A stretch of 64,000 nt of DNA from Arctopsyche grandis (taxonomy: Eukaryota; Arthropoda; Insecta; Trichoptera; Hydropsychidae). Shown here one piece after another: positions 1 through 11,804 of the stretch. Position 1 is the first letter of the stretch, and every line of letters starts with the position of its first letter. The translations under genes and the position numbers were made by a program. The notes under the pieces are model-generated. The model made no database searches. It was given only the letters and a program-made list of their open reading frames with translations, and was not told the DNA's origin. The stretch lies in assembly GCF_051622035.1 (NCBI RefSeq), contig NC_135361.1:6205001-6269000 (forward strand). Direction: 5' to 3'.

Positions 1-349
1 ACGACTTTATTTACGGGTTGTGAAGAAGTAATGTTATAACTAGAGATCGGTAGTGGCGTTTCCCAAGAAACAGGGTTAACTATTGCCAGTTACTATTGTC
101 CTACAAAGCTAGAGAACAAAAAAAAGGTTGACGAAAGTGAATCCATTTTTTTTTCGTTCGGTCCCATTTTTTGTCCGGAAAATAGAAACCGGCCGCCATC
201 CCTTAGCTATAACCGAGTGCAAGTTTTGCCAGCAAGCAGAATGTCAGCACCCACAGTAAATAGTCTAGATATTGTAACGTCGAAATTAGGTGGCGCTCGT
301 CAACCACTGGTTTACTAGTGTTGATCACGTTCGCGCCAAAAAGGCCTTA
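1..349. other. No gene seen; AT-balanced flank
   Basis: No open frame with protein-like composition is visible here. Earlier exons of the GPCR at 936-1601 must lie in or beyond this side, but I could not recognise any. The TTA at 347-349 is one half of the target-site duplication of the neighbouring MITE. Confidence 0.4.
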
Positions 350-523
350 GGGCCGGGCCGCACCGCTCAACTCGCGAACAACTTGGTTGAGGGCGACCAG
401 ACCAATGCATGCAGGTAGATGGGACATGCCACACCGTCAACTTGTTTGTCGCACACATTTCCATACATTTTTTCGTGTCGCGCGACTAGTCGGCCGACAA
501 AGTTGCACGGTGCGGCCCGGCCC
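350..523. mobile_element. PIF/Harbinger-like MITE, 174 bp
   Basis: Perfect 16-bp terminal inverted repeats (GGGCCGGGCCGCACCG at 350-365, reverse complement at 508-523) are flanked by TTA at 347-349 and 524-526. A 3-bp TTA/TAA duplication and a GGG-starting terminus fit PIF/Harbinger non-autonomous elements. The interior has no coding potential. The family assignment is inferred from the termini and duplication only. Confidence 0.8.
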
Positions 524-526
524 TTA

Positions 527-935
527 GCATATAAACGAGCTGTATACAACGGCCAATAAGGTCTCTCGACCCATCGACCAATGATCTCCCTGTGCGGAAA
601 GTAACCGATGGATATAAATACTAGGCGGTTTTGGATCATTCTTCATTCGGAGTTGGATCGTCGTCGGAACAGCGATAAACTATTTCCACCGCTACTACTG
701 CCTCTTTCACTCGGAAACCTCTCTACACGTCCACGCCTCAATTTAATCATTTTATTTTTAAGCTTATGATTGAAGTGGCCAATTATTATGATTTATTCCT
801 ATAGTATGGTTCATTTAGTCAACAATTACCACTAAAACGCAAGAATATTTTATTTTAACTGATTTAACCATGAAAATTATCAAATGAAATATTAACTAAA
901 AATACAATAATGTATTTTTAAACATTGTTTATCAG
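527..935. other. Non-coding; TATA-like site, probably GPCR intron
   Basis: A TATAAATA motif near 613-620 lies about 25-30 bp before a TCATT at about 636. This resembles an insect core promoter but has no other support. The rest is AT-rich. The acceptor AG at 934-935 opens the GPCR exon, so at least the right part is intron. Confidence 0.3.
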
Positions 936-1601
936 GTTCCTCCTCTATTTGGAATTTGGGGACAATTGGGACTAGATGAAGAAACTTTTTCCTGCACAAT
1001 ACTTAAAAAGGACGAGTTTTCTCCAAAGAAGTTTTTATTTCTCGTAGCATTTGTATTGCCATGTCTTGTAATCACCATTTCGTACTCTTGCATTTATTGG
1101 AAAGTGAGAGGATCCAAGCGCAGACTGGAAGCACACAGGTAAACATTTTCAGCAACAATCATTAAATAATTATGAATTGACTAATAAAATATTTCATTTC
1201 TATCTAGCGAATTGAGCGTGAAAGACACGGGGGTGTCATCAAGAGAAAGAGACGACTCTAGATTGACAACTCTGATGCTCAGCATATTCCTATGTTTCGT
1301 CATATGCTTTTTGCCTCTGATGATGACAAACGTGATAGATGACGACATCAGCTTTCCCACTTTTCACGTCGTAGCATCGATTTTAGCGTGGGCCTCAAGT
1401 GTTATAAACCCTTTCATATATGCTGCTACGAATAGACAATATCGTTCTGCCTACAAAAAACTGTTCAAATCGTGCCGCAAGAAACCGATCACAAGGAGGA
1501 CAACGATTGGAAGCAAAACTTTCTGTCAGCCGACATCTAATCATTCGGGAAATTCGCACAACGACAAAAGAATGCCTGTAAAGCTTAACAGTAACACTTG
1601 A
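936..1601 (+). CDS. Rhodopsin-class GPCR, moody/Tre1-like, 3' exons only
   Basis: Two exons of a seven-transmembrane receptor are visible: 936-1138 and 1208-1601 (stop 1599-1601), joined by a 69-bp GT-AG intron that splits a Ser codon. The first carries extracellular loop 2 (GLDEETFSCTILKK, with the disulfide-type Cys) and TM5. The second carries a charged loop 3, TM6 with CFLPLM, and TM7 with the NPFIY form of NPxxY, followed by NRQYR and a basic tail. Loop-2 and TM7 wording matches the insect moody/Tre1 group, which acts in glial barrier formation and cell migration; that is recall, not a search. TM1-TM4 exons are not seen, so the gene runs off the left edge or has a long intron there. A poly(A) signal AATAAA lies at 1905-1910. 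Confidence 0.8.
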
Positions 1602-1959
1602 GAAACGATCAGATGAGACACAATCCCTCCAATATTCCTTTACGTGCCCTAAATGAACACTTAATTTAACTTAATGTATTGGATCCTTTCGAATTAACTT
1701 ATTATAAATACAATTTGGTTAGTGTTAATTTTAGGTACGGCGATTATATAACTTTTATAGTTTGTAAACTTTTGAAAGACTGATGTAATTTTAAATGTTT
1801 TTTTTACCTCTTAGAATATAATGATAATTTTTATATATACATATTAGACGTATATAGGTATAATATACATTGTTAATACAAAATTAGTTGTATAATAAGA
1901 TTGTAATAAAACTATAAAACTAATAATATGTTTTTGAATATGATTCACTAATTGTACCT

Positions 1960-2460
1960 GGAAACCTTTACGCGCGGAAATGGCTCCCGCGTTGGGATGC
2001 ACAGGGCATCCTCCAGGAGCACGATCTAAAGGGAATCCATGGACTGACCTGGAATGTGTCGTAGGGGTTCTCCTGGTTCTATGCTACTCGTCGAATCGCA
2101 GCCAGCTGTATGAGCTGGCGGGATAAAAGCTGGAGACCAGGCTGTGGTGAAGTTCTTCCTCTACGTAGACGGCTTTTGGCTGTTCGGTTAACAGTTGCGT
2201 ACAAAGAGGGTAAGAACTCCAGGAACTTTACAGCTACTACTGGGCTCGACCGCACGTGGGTTCCTCAGCTCGATTCTCAGGATGATAATGGAACATGAGA
2301 GAGCCCTCGACTGCAGCCGCTGGAAGTCCGATGAGAAGAGTGTCTCGGACGGGAGATCGGAGCTCAACCGTCTCTGGAGGTCGGCCAGTTAGCAGGATGC
2401 CAACCTAACCATTGGCATTGCTGCCAACTAAAGGGATGAAAGACGTAGTGTTACACAGTT
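1960..2460. other. GC-rich unidentified segment
   Basis: A 0.5-kb stretch clearly richer in G+C than its flanks, with short open frames on the plus strand but no recognisable domain. It could be the 3' part of an R1-like LINE or another old repeat. Nothing firm can be said. Confidence 0.25.
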
Positions 2461-2860
2461 TAATTTACGAAGGCGTCATCTAAAAAAAAACAGTTTATTT
2501 TCTGACTAATGGTAAGAATACACTAAAAATTGCGGCACAGGACACTACATGAACTCCAACGGCGAAAGGCGTATCTTCATGTCATTACTAGTTCGTTTGA
2601 TATTATTATTTCGACAAGTTCTTTCTACATTTCTTCAAATATGGAAATCATAGTTATCGATCACTGTTAAAACATCACTTAAAAAAAATCAAAATATAAA
2701 AAAAAACAAGTGCCCGTGCCTCTCTTTCCCTTTATATACTACGTCAAGTAATTAGAACAATACTAAACAATTAAACTTTATTATTTTAGAGAAATATTGG
2801 TATAAGTTTCTTAAAATCACTTCGAGCTTCGATATTACATCTCAAACAAATTTAATCTTC

Positions 2861-3116
2861 TGTTACGTACAGGTGGGATCATGATCCAAATGAAAGGCCA
2901 AGATCACTTCACAGCATTTATTCACTCCAGAATATCTGATCTACCTTATAAAGGACAAGTTGAACAGTATAACTTCTCCGATCCGTTAGTGTCTCTATTG
3001 TCTATGCATTTAAAAGTCCACTCTGGCGTATATATGTATTGTTTACGTACGAATTTATCCAGGTCTGTGAGAACTCCAGCGTATCATTTGTTCTGGCAAT
3101 TACTGATACCCGTTAG
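2861..3116 (-). mobile_element. Solo LTR, family 1 (old copy)
   Basis: Begins TGTTACGTACAGG and aligns along its length with the copies at 9904, 59929, 62325 and 63550. They share the GGATCC block, GGCCAA, a CAGCATTTATT block (AATAAA on the minus strand) and CCTTATAAAGG. The signal order places the promoter and poly(A) signal on the minus strand. The flanks CTTC/CTTA are a possible imperfect duplication. It is degraded, with no internal region present. Confidence 0.6.
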
Positions 3117-3291
3117 CTTAATCCAGAGTATCTATTGTCTACGCATGAAACCTTTTAGGTCCTGGCGTCCTCTCCCATGTTCCCACGCCACATTTTCCAG
3201 TTCCAACTTCAAACATTAAAATCGACTTAAATCACTATCAAAAACATCTGGTAATAAAATTCAATCCTCCGGCAGATTGACAAAAATTAAG

Positions 3292-3871
3292 TGCGCGGGA
3301 AGATGTGTTGACCGGTATTCCGGACTATGGAAACTCGGTTGAATTTTTAAGATAAGCCTTTATTATTGTACAGTATACAAGTTTAATACAAGTACATATA
3401 GTATATCCGCGGAGAAGTGCGCTAGTTGCCCACTTTAGTGGAAGGGCTGGCTGAATTGACATCTGAGTCTGCTGCTCTGGATTATATACTCGTTAAATGA
3501 TGTCATCCCTCTTTCGGGAGCTCGAGGTTATCCTTTGTCTCCGGATGACAAGATCATACTTCTGGAAGTTTCCACGGATATGGAAGTCAGGTCGATGTGC
3601 AGCTGTGCCTCAAGATTGTTCGGTGTAAGATCGAGTGATGAAATCATCCTTCTGGAAGCTTCTACGGGCTCGCGATCGTAATTATAAAGTAAGTCGAATT
3701 GGGTCGTTGTCCCTGAGTAGCGAAGATAATTCCAGACGAGGTTAGCTCTGCACGTTTGTACAGGAGCGCGACGATGCCATCGGATGATATGTGTATTACC
3801 GTGAAATTTTTGTGTATGTGTATTACCGTGATTTTGATTCGGAATAACACAAGTTGTGCAATATTCCTACA
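3292..3871 (-). mobile_element. Solo LTR, family 2
   Basis: Matches the better-defined LTR at 51530-52088 at both ends (the TTGACCG block near the left, ATATTCCTACA at the right) and in inner blocks such as GATGAAATCA. The left terminus is weakened and the flanking duplication is not clear (AAG on both sides). No internal region remains; an old fossil. Confidence 0.6.
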
Positions 3872-3889
3872 AAGATATAAATAAATTAG

Positions 3890-4262
3890 CATACATTAGC
3901 CAAAAAGATAAATCACATAGATCCATCAGCGATTCCTTCTTTTCAAACGGAGTGTTTTCATTTTGGAATAGTCTTCCCAAAAACGTACATAGTAAATTCA
4001 GAAAAAAAATTTAAAAACAAACTAGACGTCTTTCTTAAATTTAAAGGATTTTTGTCATTTCTTCTTTTTCAAAAATTCTTCTTTTCCAATGCCTTTTCTT
4101 TATCTTTGTTTTCTTTTAGTTATTATGTTTTACCTTTCCAGATTTTTTATTTTGTATTTTATCTTATTTTTGTTTTTATTTTATTATTTGTATAAGTCAA
4201 ACCCCGTGGGTCTATCGGCTTTGCCCCCTTCTCCATGTATTTTAAATAAATAAATAAATACA
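3890..4262 (+). mobile_element. 5'-truncated LINE 3' end
   Basis: The frame encodes a reverse-transcriptase C-terminal type motif (FWNSLPKNV followed by FKNKLDVFL). A T-rich 3' UTR follows and the copy ends in a (TAAA)n tail at about 4244-4260. This is typical of CR1/jockey-like LINEs that prime on short A-rich tails. Confidence 0.6.
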
Positions 4263-4498
4263 TGCAAACACTTGATAATCAGCTGTTTTTTTTGTTTATC
4301 GATTAAATACCAGTATCATCCTTTGGTTTGTAATATCGTTAAGTAACAGTATCTAAAAAAATCCAACAGCCTCATACTAGAAAAACAAGTATTACTTTAT
4401 TTATTACAAGTATTACAAGCTGGCAGCACCGACAATGTGACAGTACTATCATATGTCAAATTGTCAGATTCGCTGGTGGTGACAGATGCCGGTTTGTG

Positions 4499-7400
4499 AT
4501 GGAATGTCGTTTGTGCTTGAGATGTATGGGATCCCCAGATGTACCCATTTGGGGGTCTCCAGAATCAATCGTGATGCGCATTCAGACCTGTTGTCAGCTC
4601 CGGGTTAGTCTAAATACTCCATAACACCAAATATAACATACGTATTGAAGATCGATGTAAACAAACCCACTTGAAAAGAACACCTCCAATTGGTGGATCA
4701 TTTCATTTACAAGGCTTTTGTATGTTTCACTTCTTTCTCTCTTTGACTTATGTTCTAGGAAAGAGACGAATGGTATTGAAATATACACTTCAAGTATTGA
4801 ATGTATCGATATGGATATTTGTGAAGAGTATGTTGTTGAATGATGTTTCAGGTGGAGAAAAACGACGGGCTTCCAGACGGTATATGTGCACCGTGCGGGT
4901 CTAATTTGGAGTATTTCAGTCGGTTCAAGAGCACTTGTGCCGAGAACGACAAGATTTTGAGGAGTAGGACGATCGAAAGTGTACATATTAAAATGGAGAT
5001 GGAAGATGTCTCCGTAGATGATAAAAGTTGGATGAGTAAACTAGACGATAGCTGTAATGTTAAGGATGCCAAGGAAATTAGGCAACCGTCACACTTTGTC
5101 GAAATGAAGCCGTTCGAGGAAAGATATATTGCCGAAGCCGTCAGGCGAGATTGTGAACCGAATGCTTTTGCAATGTCTCAAAACTCCAATCGGGAAGATT
5201 CGACTAAAAATAACGTAATACAGGTTTTTATTTACAAAGTGACCTTTTTTCATTTCAAATTGACTCCTTTTCAATGTTAATTTGAAATGAAAACATATAA
5301 ACAATATAAAACACCAATAGAAAAATTAATTAAATAATTAATTAAAAACTAAAATTGGTAAAAACTACCTACCTACATATAAACAATATAAAACAACAAT
5401 AGAAAAATTAATTAATTAAATAGAGACTTAGCGCCATCTATTAGCCTAAAGGAAACGTTGGTATCAAACAGTATATATAGAAGTTTTTTCTTTCGTAATT
5501 ATATTCGTACATTTTGTTGGCAGTGGTTTAGCTGTGACGTACATATATATGTATGTCAAATCGAAACGACTATTATAGTATAAACAGACAGAATAGCGAT
5601 ATTATACAGGTTTTTCATTCCAAATTGACCCTTTTTTATTTCAAATTAAACCTTTTTCATATCAAATTGACCCATTTTCAATGTCAATTTGAAATTGAAA
5701 AGGCAGGGGCGTCATTTCAGCTTTTTCAATGGCGGGGAAAAAATTTTAACCAGTAAGGAATGACTTTCTAGGGGGAGGGGTATATATTAAAACAATGAGT
5801 GTATATGAATTTTAACTATCTAATAATTTTTTTATTGATATATTTTTATCAATAAAATTAATATTAAAATAACTTTGCGGGACAAGTCTGTAGCGCGGCT
5901 GTCTTCCATAGAATTTCTGAACTTTGCACGGAATTTTAAGCCTTATATGCGGCTATTTCAACTGTTTTAAGGTTCAAAATTGGTTGAATATATTACTGAG
6001 AGTTGAATACCATCTATTCAATTTGCTTAAAATGAATACCAGTCAAAATTAGTTTTTTGTGGAACCACACTGAAACCTCGTTTATGTGACGTCACGTCTG
6101 TTGAACAATGGCGAAGATACGTCTCAATTGTATGAAGAATGATTATTTGACAATTAAGCCAAAACTACGAGATATATTATGTATTTTATTGTTTAAAATA
6201 ATACTTTATGTATTAATTTACATATCTGGTTACTTGAGTAAATATTAAAATCTGTATTTAAGGTTGAAAACTCGATTGCCAAATTCGCGAAAAAGGTGCC
6301 GCGCCGCGTACAGGGTTTGTTCGCTATATTTATTGCCGGGGGCAAAGGGTTAAGAGATTTGGTTTGTTGGTTTAGTATTTTAATTCATTATAATACATTA
6401 TGAAAGTATGTATATGAATTTCAACTATGTATTTCTTTTAATCATCTTTTTAATTATATATAAAAATATATAAACATCAATAAAATTAATAGTAAAATAA
6501 TTTTTAAAAATCTATTAAGAGATTTGGTTTTTTGGTTTAGTATTTTTTTAGAAAAAGGTTTAATTTAACGTCTTGAACTCTGAAAGCCACTATAGTGGCT
6601 TCGGATATTCGGCTGCCAGCTCGGAAAGCCAGTATAGTGGCTTTGTTAAGCGGCTACTTTGGAGCTTTATTTTTAATATTCATTGGCAAATTTTTGAAGG
6701 TTTTATTTTACAATAGTGTACTTAAAGGATACGAGATGCTAGAAAATGTATAAATAGGATAATTACAGTAAAGGGCTAGCGTCTATATTGTTTCTAAGAA
6801 TATTTGCATTCTTTACCTGCTTCTACATTTGAGTGCGCCATTTTATTTGGGCAGTCGGTATCGATACATTGTGCTCTAAGAAGCTATTTTCGGTGGGGTG
6901 ACCATAATTTTACATAATGATAAAAACTTGAAATATATTTTGCACCATGAATCAATTTAATAAAAGTTCTACGGAATATACATATGATGTGATAATGACG
7001 TGCTCGGTAATATTAGTGCATATGGTGAAATAATAAATACAAGTGTTGGCAACATTGAAATTTCAGTTTTTAAACTGTTAGTTAAAATCACATTTTCTAT
7101 TCGTTACTTACTAGAAAACTTCCAACACCTAGAAGACTTCCAAAATGATTGTGATAGTGATGATAACTATTTTGTATTTGATAATGTAGAAAATTTTGAT
7201 AGTGGAAGTGACATTCAACCCCAACCAAGTAAAAAAAGCGCTATGTTGATACCGTTGAGCGATAGTGAAGATGATATCAGAGATACAAACAGTGATAATT
7301 GGTCGATTTTAAGTAATCATATTTTCAACCAAAAAAAAAATATTTTTCGGTTGAAAATATGTTTTTTAGGAGTGTCTTCAAAAGAGATCGTTTTTACAAA

Positions 7401-9730
7401 TATTTCGGATATTACAACTCAAAAATAATAATGTAGAACACAATGGCTTTTTGAATCATTTAGATGCTAAATGCAGACAATTAATTATACCGTGCAGAGA
7501 CATAGTGGTCGATGAGTCCGTCGTGAACTTCAAAGGCAAGATTTGTTTGAAAAGTGTAAAAAAATAGTGATCAAAAACACCATGTATCTGTTAAATCTAA
7601 TCTTTTCGTCTTTGCCCGCCTTCTGGGATGATCCAGCTTTTTTTTTCGATGTGTCTTACAAGTAGGTAACGAATAGAAAATATGATTTTAACTAATGGTT
7701 TAAAAACTAACCAATAGACACTTTATGAGGGTGGGTACGCATTAAAATACAATGAGTAAACAGACAATAGCTTTGCATCCTTGGACCCAAACTGCCTAAC
7801 GAACTATAGGGTAGGTATGAAAACATTTCTATAGGCATATTTTAAAAGTTTCTAGTAATAAAACTCATTTATTATACAAAACTGCTGTCATAAATAATAC
7901 AAGAAATGTAAAACTCATCATTTAGTTCGATTTGGTAATTATGATGGTTTGAAATAATTGAATTTAGTGACTATATTCGAAAAATGCTATCCCAATTCAA
8001 CATCATGTTATTATGGTCACAATTGAAGACGAACAGATAGTCCCAAAATAACTGAGCATAAATTTTAGTTATTATCTAAAAAAAAAATTGCGTATTTTTT
8101 GTTAAAATGAATTCACCAATTTGATCTTCGACATAATTTAATAATATGAACAAATAAAATTAAAAAAAAAAATCATATAATTTTTTCCATCCTAGAGTAG
8201 ACTAGTGGTGAAGAGAAATTTCAATAAGAGTGCAAAGTGTTAAAATGAAAAAGGGTCAATTTGAAATGAAAAAAGTTTAATTTGAAATGAAAAAGGTTCA
8301 ATTTGAAATGAAAAAGGTTTGATTTTAAATTAAAAAGAGTCAATTTGAAGTGAAAAGGGGTCAATTTGGAATGAAAAACCTATATTTGTATATACATTGA
8401 TCAGCTACTAAAAATATGATCATTTTGTAAATATGGTATTGAATACCAACAATACAGATCGATATTTACATTTTCTTTTCAGGAAGCATCAGAACTGAAC
8501 TCGGACAGCTTGAGACCTGGTCAATGTGATGTGAAAAGGGTTTACATGTGTGACGTATGTTCTAAAGTGTTCATCAAAAGGTCCTGTTTCCGGAATCATT
8601 TAAAAGTTCACCTTTTGAACAGGTACAAATGCGACGAGTGCGGCAAAAGCTACAATTGGAAAAACGATCTCAAGTATCACAAATTAATACACAGCGGAGA
8701 AAAGCCGCACGTGTGTGAAGTGTGCGGCAAAAAGTACACAATCAAATCCAACCTAACAAAACACATGGTGATTCACTCGGGAGAAAAACAACACAAATGC
8801 ATACTGTGCGACAAGACATTCTTCCACAAGAACACTTTGAACGTTCATTTGTCGCGACACTCCGAGGAGAAGTCTCACAAATGCGAAATGTGCCCTAAGA
8901 CTTTCTTCGCCAGAACGAACCTGCTGAAACACATGAAAATACACACGGCGGAAAAGCGACACAAGTGCGAACTCTGTCCGAAGGCCTTTCACGGCAAACA
9001 AGACCTGCTCAACCACATCAACACTCACACCGGAATCAAACCGCACAAGTGCGAAATATGCTCGAAGACGTTCCACATCAGACAAGACGTCATCAACCAC
9101 ATGAACAGTCACGCCGGTATCAAACCGCACAAGTGCGAGATTTGTCTGAAAGACTTCACATACAAATCCAGCTTGAGGAAACACGTGAAGACTCTCCACG
9201 CCGAGGAAAAAATATACACATGCAAAGTATGTTCAGAGACGTTCACATCTGAGAGTCTTCGGAACGTGCACATGAAAGTGCACACCGGTGAAAAGCCGTT
9301 CAACTGCGACGTCTGCTCCAAAGGCTACACCCTCAAGAGTTCCCTGGCCGAGCACATGACGATACACACCGGATTACGAAACCACGAGTGCGAGATATGC
9401 TTCAAGTCGTTCTTTCGAAAATGTAAACTGGACGATCATATGGCGCAGCACAACAGCGAGAAACTGTTCAAGTGTGAGACTTGCATGAAGGAGTTCACCG
9501 CCAAATGCAGTCTGAATGTGCATGTGAAGATTCACTCGGGAGAAGAGCTGCCCAAGTGCAAGATCTGTAATAAAGAATTCGCTTACAAGCGCAGCTTGGA
9601 GACTCACATGAAATCACACCAAATAAAGGTCTCACAATCGATGATGGAGATGCATGAGAGCATATCTTCGAGTGTAAGACTGCCTGCTGTTTATAGAGGC
9701 TCGTTGATCTCGGAATCGAAAGTGAACTGA
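4499..9730 (+). CDS. ZAD-domain C2H2 zinc-finger protein (13 fingers)
   Basis: Three exons join in phase 0: 4499-4603, 4852-5223 and 8483-9730, giving about 574 residues. The ATG at 4499 begins MECRLCLRC, the first Cys pair of a ZAD; exon 2 supplies the second pair (GICAPC) and the helix with FKSTC, so exons 1-2 make a complete ZAD of about 75 residues. A short acidic linker follows. Exon 3 holds 13 tandem C2H2 fingers (first YMCDVC, last PKCKIC), many with TGEKP-like linkers (SGEKPH, TGEKPF, AEEKIY). ZAD proteins are arthropod-specific DNA-binding regulators that dimerise through the ZAD; the target here is unknown. Intron 2 (5224-8482) is full of transposon debris, and its donor CAG|GTTTTT sits at the edge of a repeat. 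A nuclear location is expected. Confidence 0.85.
5218..5286. repeat. Short copy of TTTCATTTCAAATTGAC repeat
   Basis: Starts ACAGGTTTTT at the exon-2 donor of the ZAD gene and carries a TCATTTCAAATTGACTCC unit followed by its inverted copy. The same start (ACAGGTTTTTCATTCC) and units recur at 5605-5702, so a repeat edge overlaps the splice donor. Confidence 0.5.
5868..6349. mobile_element. piggyBac-type MITE (copy 1, inverted)
   Basis: Reverse-oriented copy of the MITE at 17021-17481. The right end reads GCCGGGGGCAAAGGG followed by TTAA (6350-6353); the left end is decayed but a TTAA lies at 5864-5867. A CGCGCC-rich end, a TGACGTCA block and a TCAAAATTAG block are shared by both copies. TTAA flanks and CCCTTTGCC termini are piggyBac hallmarks. 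Confidence 0.7.
6990..7620 (+). pseudogene. Decayed piggyBac-like transposase
   Basis: An open stretch at 7000-7428 encodes an acidic N-terminal region (LSDSEDDIRDTNSDN). A further frame at about 7440-7560 encodes CRDIVVDESVVNFKGKI, matching the first-Asp region of piggyBac transposases (DES..FKGR). The two stretches are in different frames with stops between, so the copy is dead. A TTAA at 6565-6568 followed by a small palindrome may mark its left end. Confidence 0.6.
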
Positions 9731-9903
9731 AATTAATTTACCTATGTACATTTGGGTGTCATATTATCCTGGTCATCTTACAGACTGTCTTCCGACTCAT
9801 GATGTGATGTGTGGTCTGTCCTTCACTGTATATTTTATATGATGACCATCTTCACAGCTGCCAATGTCCTATTCTATAGATCTAGTCATTTTTATTAAGA
9901 TAT

Positions 9904-10110
9904 TGTTACTCACTCCAGAATAATCTGATCTGCCGTGTGTACCTCCTTATAAAGGACAAGTTGCCCAGCACAGCTTCCCTGATCCATTAATGTGTCTATT
10001 GTCTAGGCACTTTAAGGTCTACCCTGGCGAGTCTATTATTTACGCACTCGCCCAGGTCAGTGAGAACTCCACTGTATCCTTTGTTCGGGCACTTACTGAG
10101 TCCCGTTACA
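9904..10110 (-). mobile_element. Short solo LTR, family 1
   Basis: TGTTACT start and GTTACA end, flanked by a perfect 4-bp duplication ATAT (9900-9903 and 10111-10114). It aligns with 2890-3116 but lacks the GGATCC-to-ATTTATT portion, so it is an internally shortened LTR. It lies downstream of the zinc-finger gene. Confidence 0.75.
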
Positions 10111-10470
10111 ATATACCATCTAATCGTATTCATATTTAAAAAGCCAAAGACTGCAAGTCAAGTCCAAAAGTCTATTGTTTTCAATTTTAAATATTTTTCA
10201 TAGAACTTTTTTTATTTTAGGTAAAAAAAGCCCTGTAATGATGTATGTAGATATTTATATTATATTAAGTATGTACTATTTATTACTATTTATAATGTAG
10301 AATTAAAACACATACATAATATGTATCTAAAATTAAAATAGTTGAAATTTGTTTTGATTTTTATATATTTTTCTATTACATATATTCTCTGTTGTAACGT
10401 TTCAAGTATTATATACGAAATAAAAGTTTATTAACTGCTCAAAGTAGTTCATTAATATATTGTTTCATTT
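10111..10470. other. AT-rich intergenic, no gene seen
   Basis: Low-complexity A/T-rich DNA between the solo LTR and a MITE. AATAAA-like motifs occur (for example GAAATAAAAG near 10419) and one may serve the zinc-finger gene, but this cannot be decided. Confidence 0.35.
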
Positions 10471-10484
10471 ACTGTATAATCAAA

Positions 10485-10745
10485 TTCTTAGGCTTGCCCC
10501 GTGGGGAGGATGTCTACGGTTCGGTGATTATTCTACAAAAAGCGATCTCGCGCACTTCACTAAAATCTCAATTACGGAACATCTGGCACCCAAAAGCTCC
10601 CATCAATTGAAAGCTACCCACGCGAAATATTGTACTAACGAGAACTCGAGTTCCAGATATTCCGTATTCGCGATATTTGTGGTAACGGTTGCCGTGCGCG
10701 CGATCGCAATTTGCGCAATAATCCGTTTACCTACATTAATGGACA
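10485..10745. repeat. Palindromic repeat family P (copy 1)
   Basis: Contains GGTTCGGTGATTATTCTAC, AAAAGCGATCTCGC, GGAACATCTGGCACC, CGCGAAATATTGTACTAACG and GCGCAATAATCCGTTTACC. The same blocks occur near 40455-40665, 42700-42910, 45155-45335 and 61570-61675. The unit reads largely as its own reverse complement, so it is a foldback-type MITE. No terminal duplication was resolved. Confidence 0.6.
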
Positions 10746-10871
10746 AATCTAATTTTTCATCAGACTTTAAATAACAAACACTTTCTAAACGATCTATCTT
10801 TGCAAGGTTAAACGCAGTGGCGGATTTACTTTGCTAGGAGCCAGAGGCGTTAAAAATTTCGAAGCCAATAA

Positions 10872-11804
10872 CACTGAGTAACAAAAAATCACGTTTTTGA
10901 GTTACCAGAGCGGAGACTAGTCAATCTTTACTAAGTTTGACCCACTGAATTCGAATATGATATTGATTTTTGATGGTGGGTAATCGTTTACGAGATATGA
11001 GCGTTTAAAAAAATCCGCGATTTTTACAGTTTTTTAGCTTTTGCGGTCTTTAACTCAAAATTTAGGACTGTTACGCTCAAAGTGAGTATTGGAATCAATA
11101 GTCAGATATTTTTCCTATTCATTGTTATATTTCATTGCTTTAAAATACATCTAATTAATTGTCTAGCGAATTTTAAAAGTCAAAAATATATTTTTTTTAC
11201 GGATTTTTTTTCCGTGCTATTTTTCATTTATTTAGCAAATTTTTTATTTCACCACGTTTATAAGGATTGGTTTTCTATCTCAATATTTTTTTTTTATCTA
11301 AACGCACTAACTCTCGCTTGCACCCAAACATGCCATCTCGCTTGCACCCAAAATATTACGCGCTACAACCATATACACAACGAAAGCATTTAAATTGCAA
11401 TTACCGCTTGAGTTAGTACGTTTAGATAAAAAAAAAATATTGAGATAGAAAACCAATCCTTATAAACGTGGTTAAATGAAAAATAGCACGGAAAAAAAAT
11501 CCGTAAAAAAAATATATTTTTGACTTTTAAAATTCGCTAGACAATTAATTAGATGTATTTTAAAGCAATGAAATATAACAATGAATAGGAAAAATATCTG
11601 ACTACTGATTGCAATACTCACTTTGAGCGTAACAATCCTAAATTTTGAATTAAAGACCGCAAAAGCCAAAAGACTGTAAAAATCGCGGATTTTTTTAAAC
11701 GATCACTCACCAACAAAAATCAATATTATATTCGAATTCAGCGGGTCAAACTTAGTAAAGATTGGCTAGTCTCCGCTCTGGTATTTTTTTTTTGTTGCTC
11801 AGTG
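10872..11804. mobile_element. Foldback element F (copy 1), 933 bp
   Basis: A near-perfect giant palindrome. CACTGAGTAACAAAAAA at the left mirrors GTTGCTCAGTG at the right, and arms of about 400-450 bp flank a ~90-bp loop near 11310-11400. Flanked by TAA on both sides (10869-10871 and 11805-11807). It lies immediately upstream of the ATP synthase d gene. A half copy is at 20876 and another full copy at 35401. A TAA duplication hints at PIF/Harbinger-type mobilisation. Confidence 0.8.

Larger units (their letters stand above)
5605..8393. mobile_element. Inverted subterminal-repeat element in ZAD intron 2
   Basis: The left end (AGGTTTTTCATTCCAAATTG at 5608) and right end (CAATTTGGAATGAAAAACCT near 8374) are inverted copies. 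Next to each end lie several head-to-tail units of the form TTTCATTTCAAATTGACCC (about four on the left, six or seven on the right, opposite orientation). Such clustered subterminal repeats are typical of DNA transposons that bind their transposase at many sites. The interior contains a piggyBac-type MITE and a decayed piggyBac-like coding stretch. The true target-site duplication is unclear. Confidence 0.45.

Noticed and set aside
611-650. Core promoter near 613
   Set aside because: The TATA-like box has no following exon that I can identify; kept only as a weak note.
8753-9607. Long open frames on the minus strand opposite the zinc fingers
   Set aside because: They mirror the repetitive C2H2 codons; there is no domain, and the plus strand gives 13 perfect fingers.
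11082-11669. Near-identical Phe/Ile-rich frames on both strands
   Set aside because: Both come from the two arms of the foldback element, not from genes.
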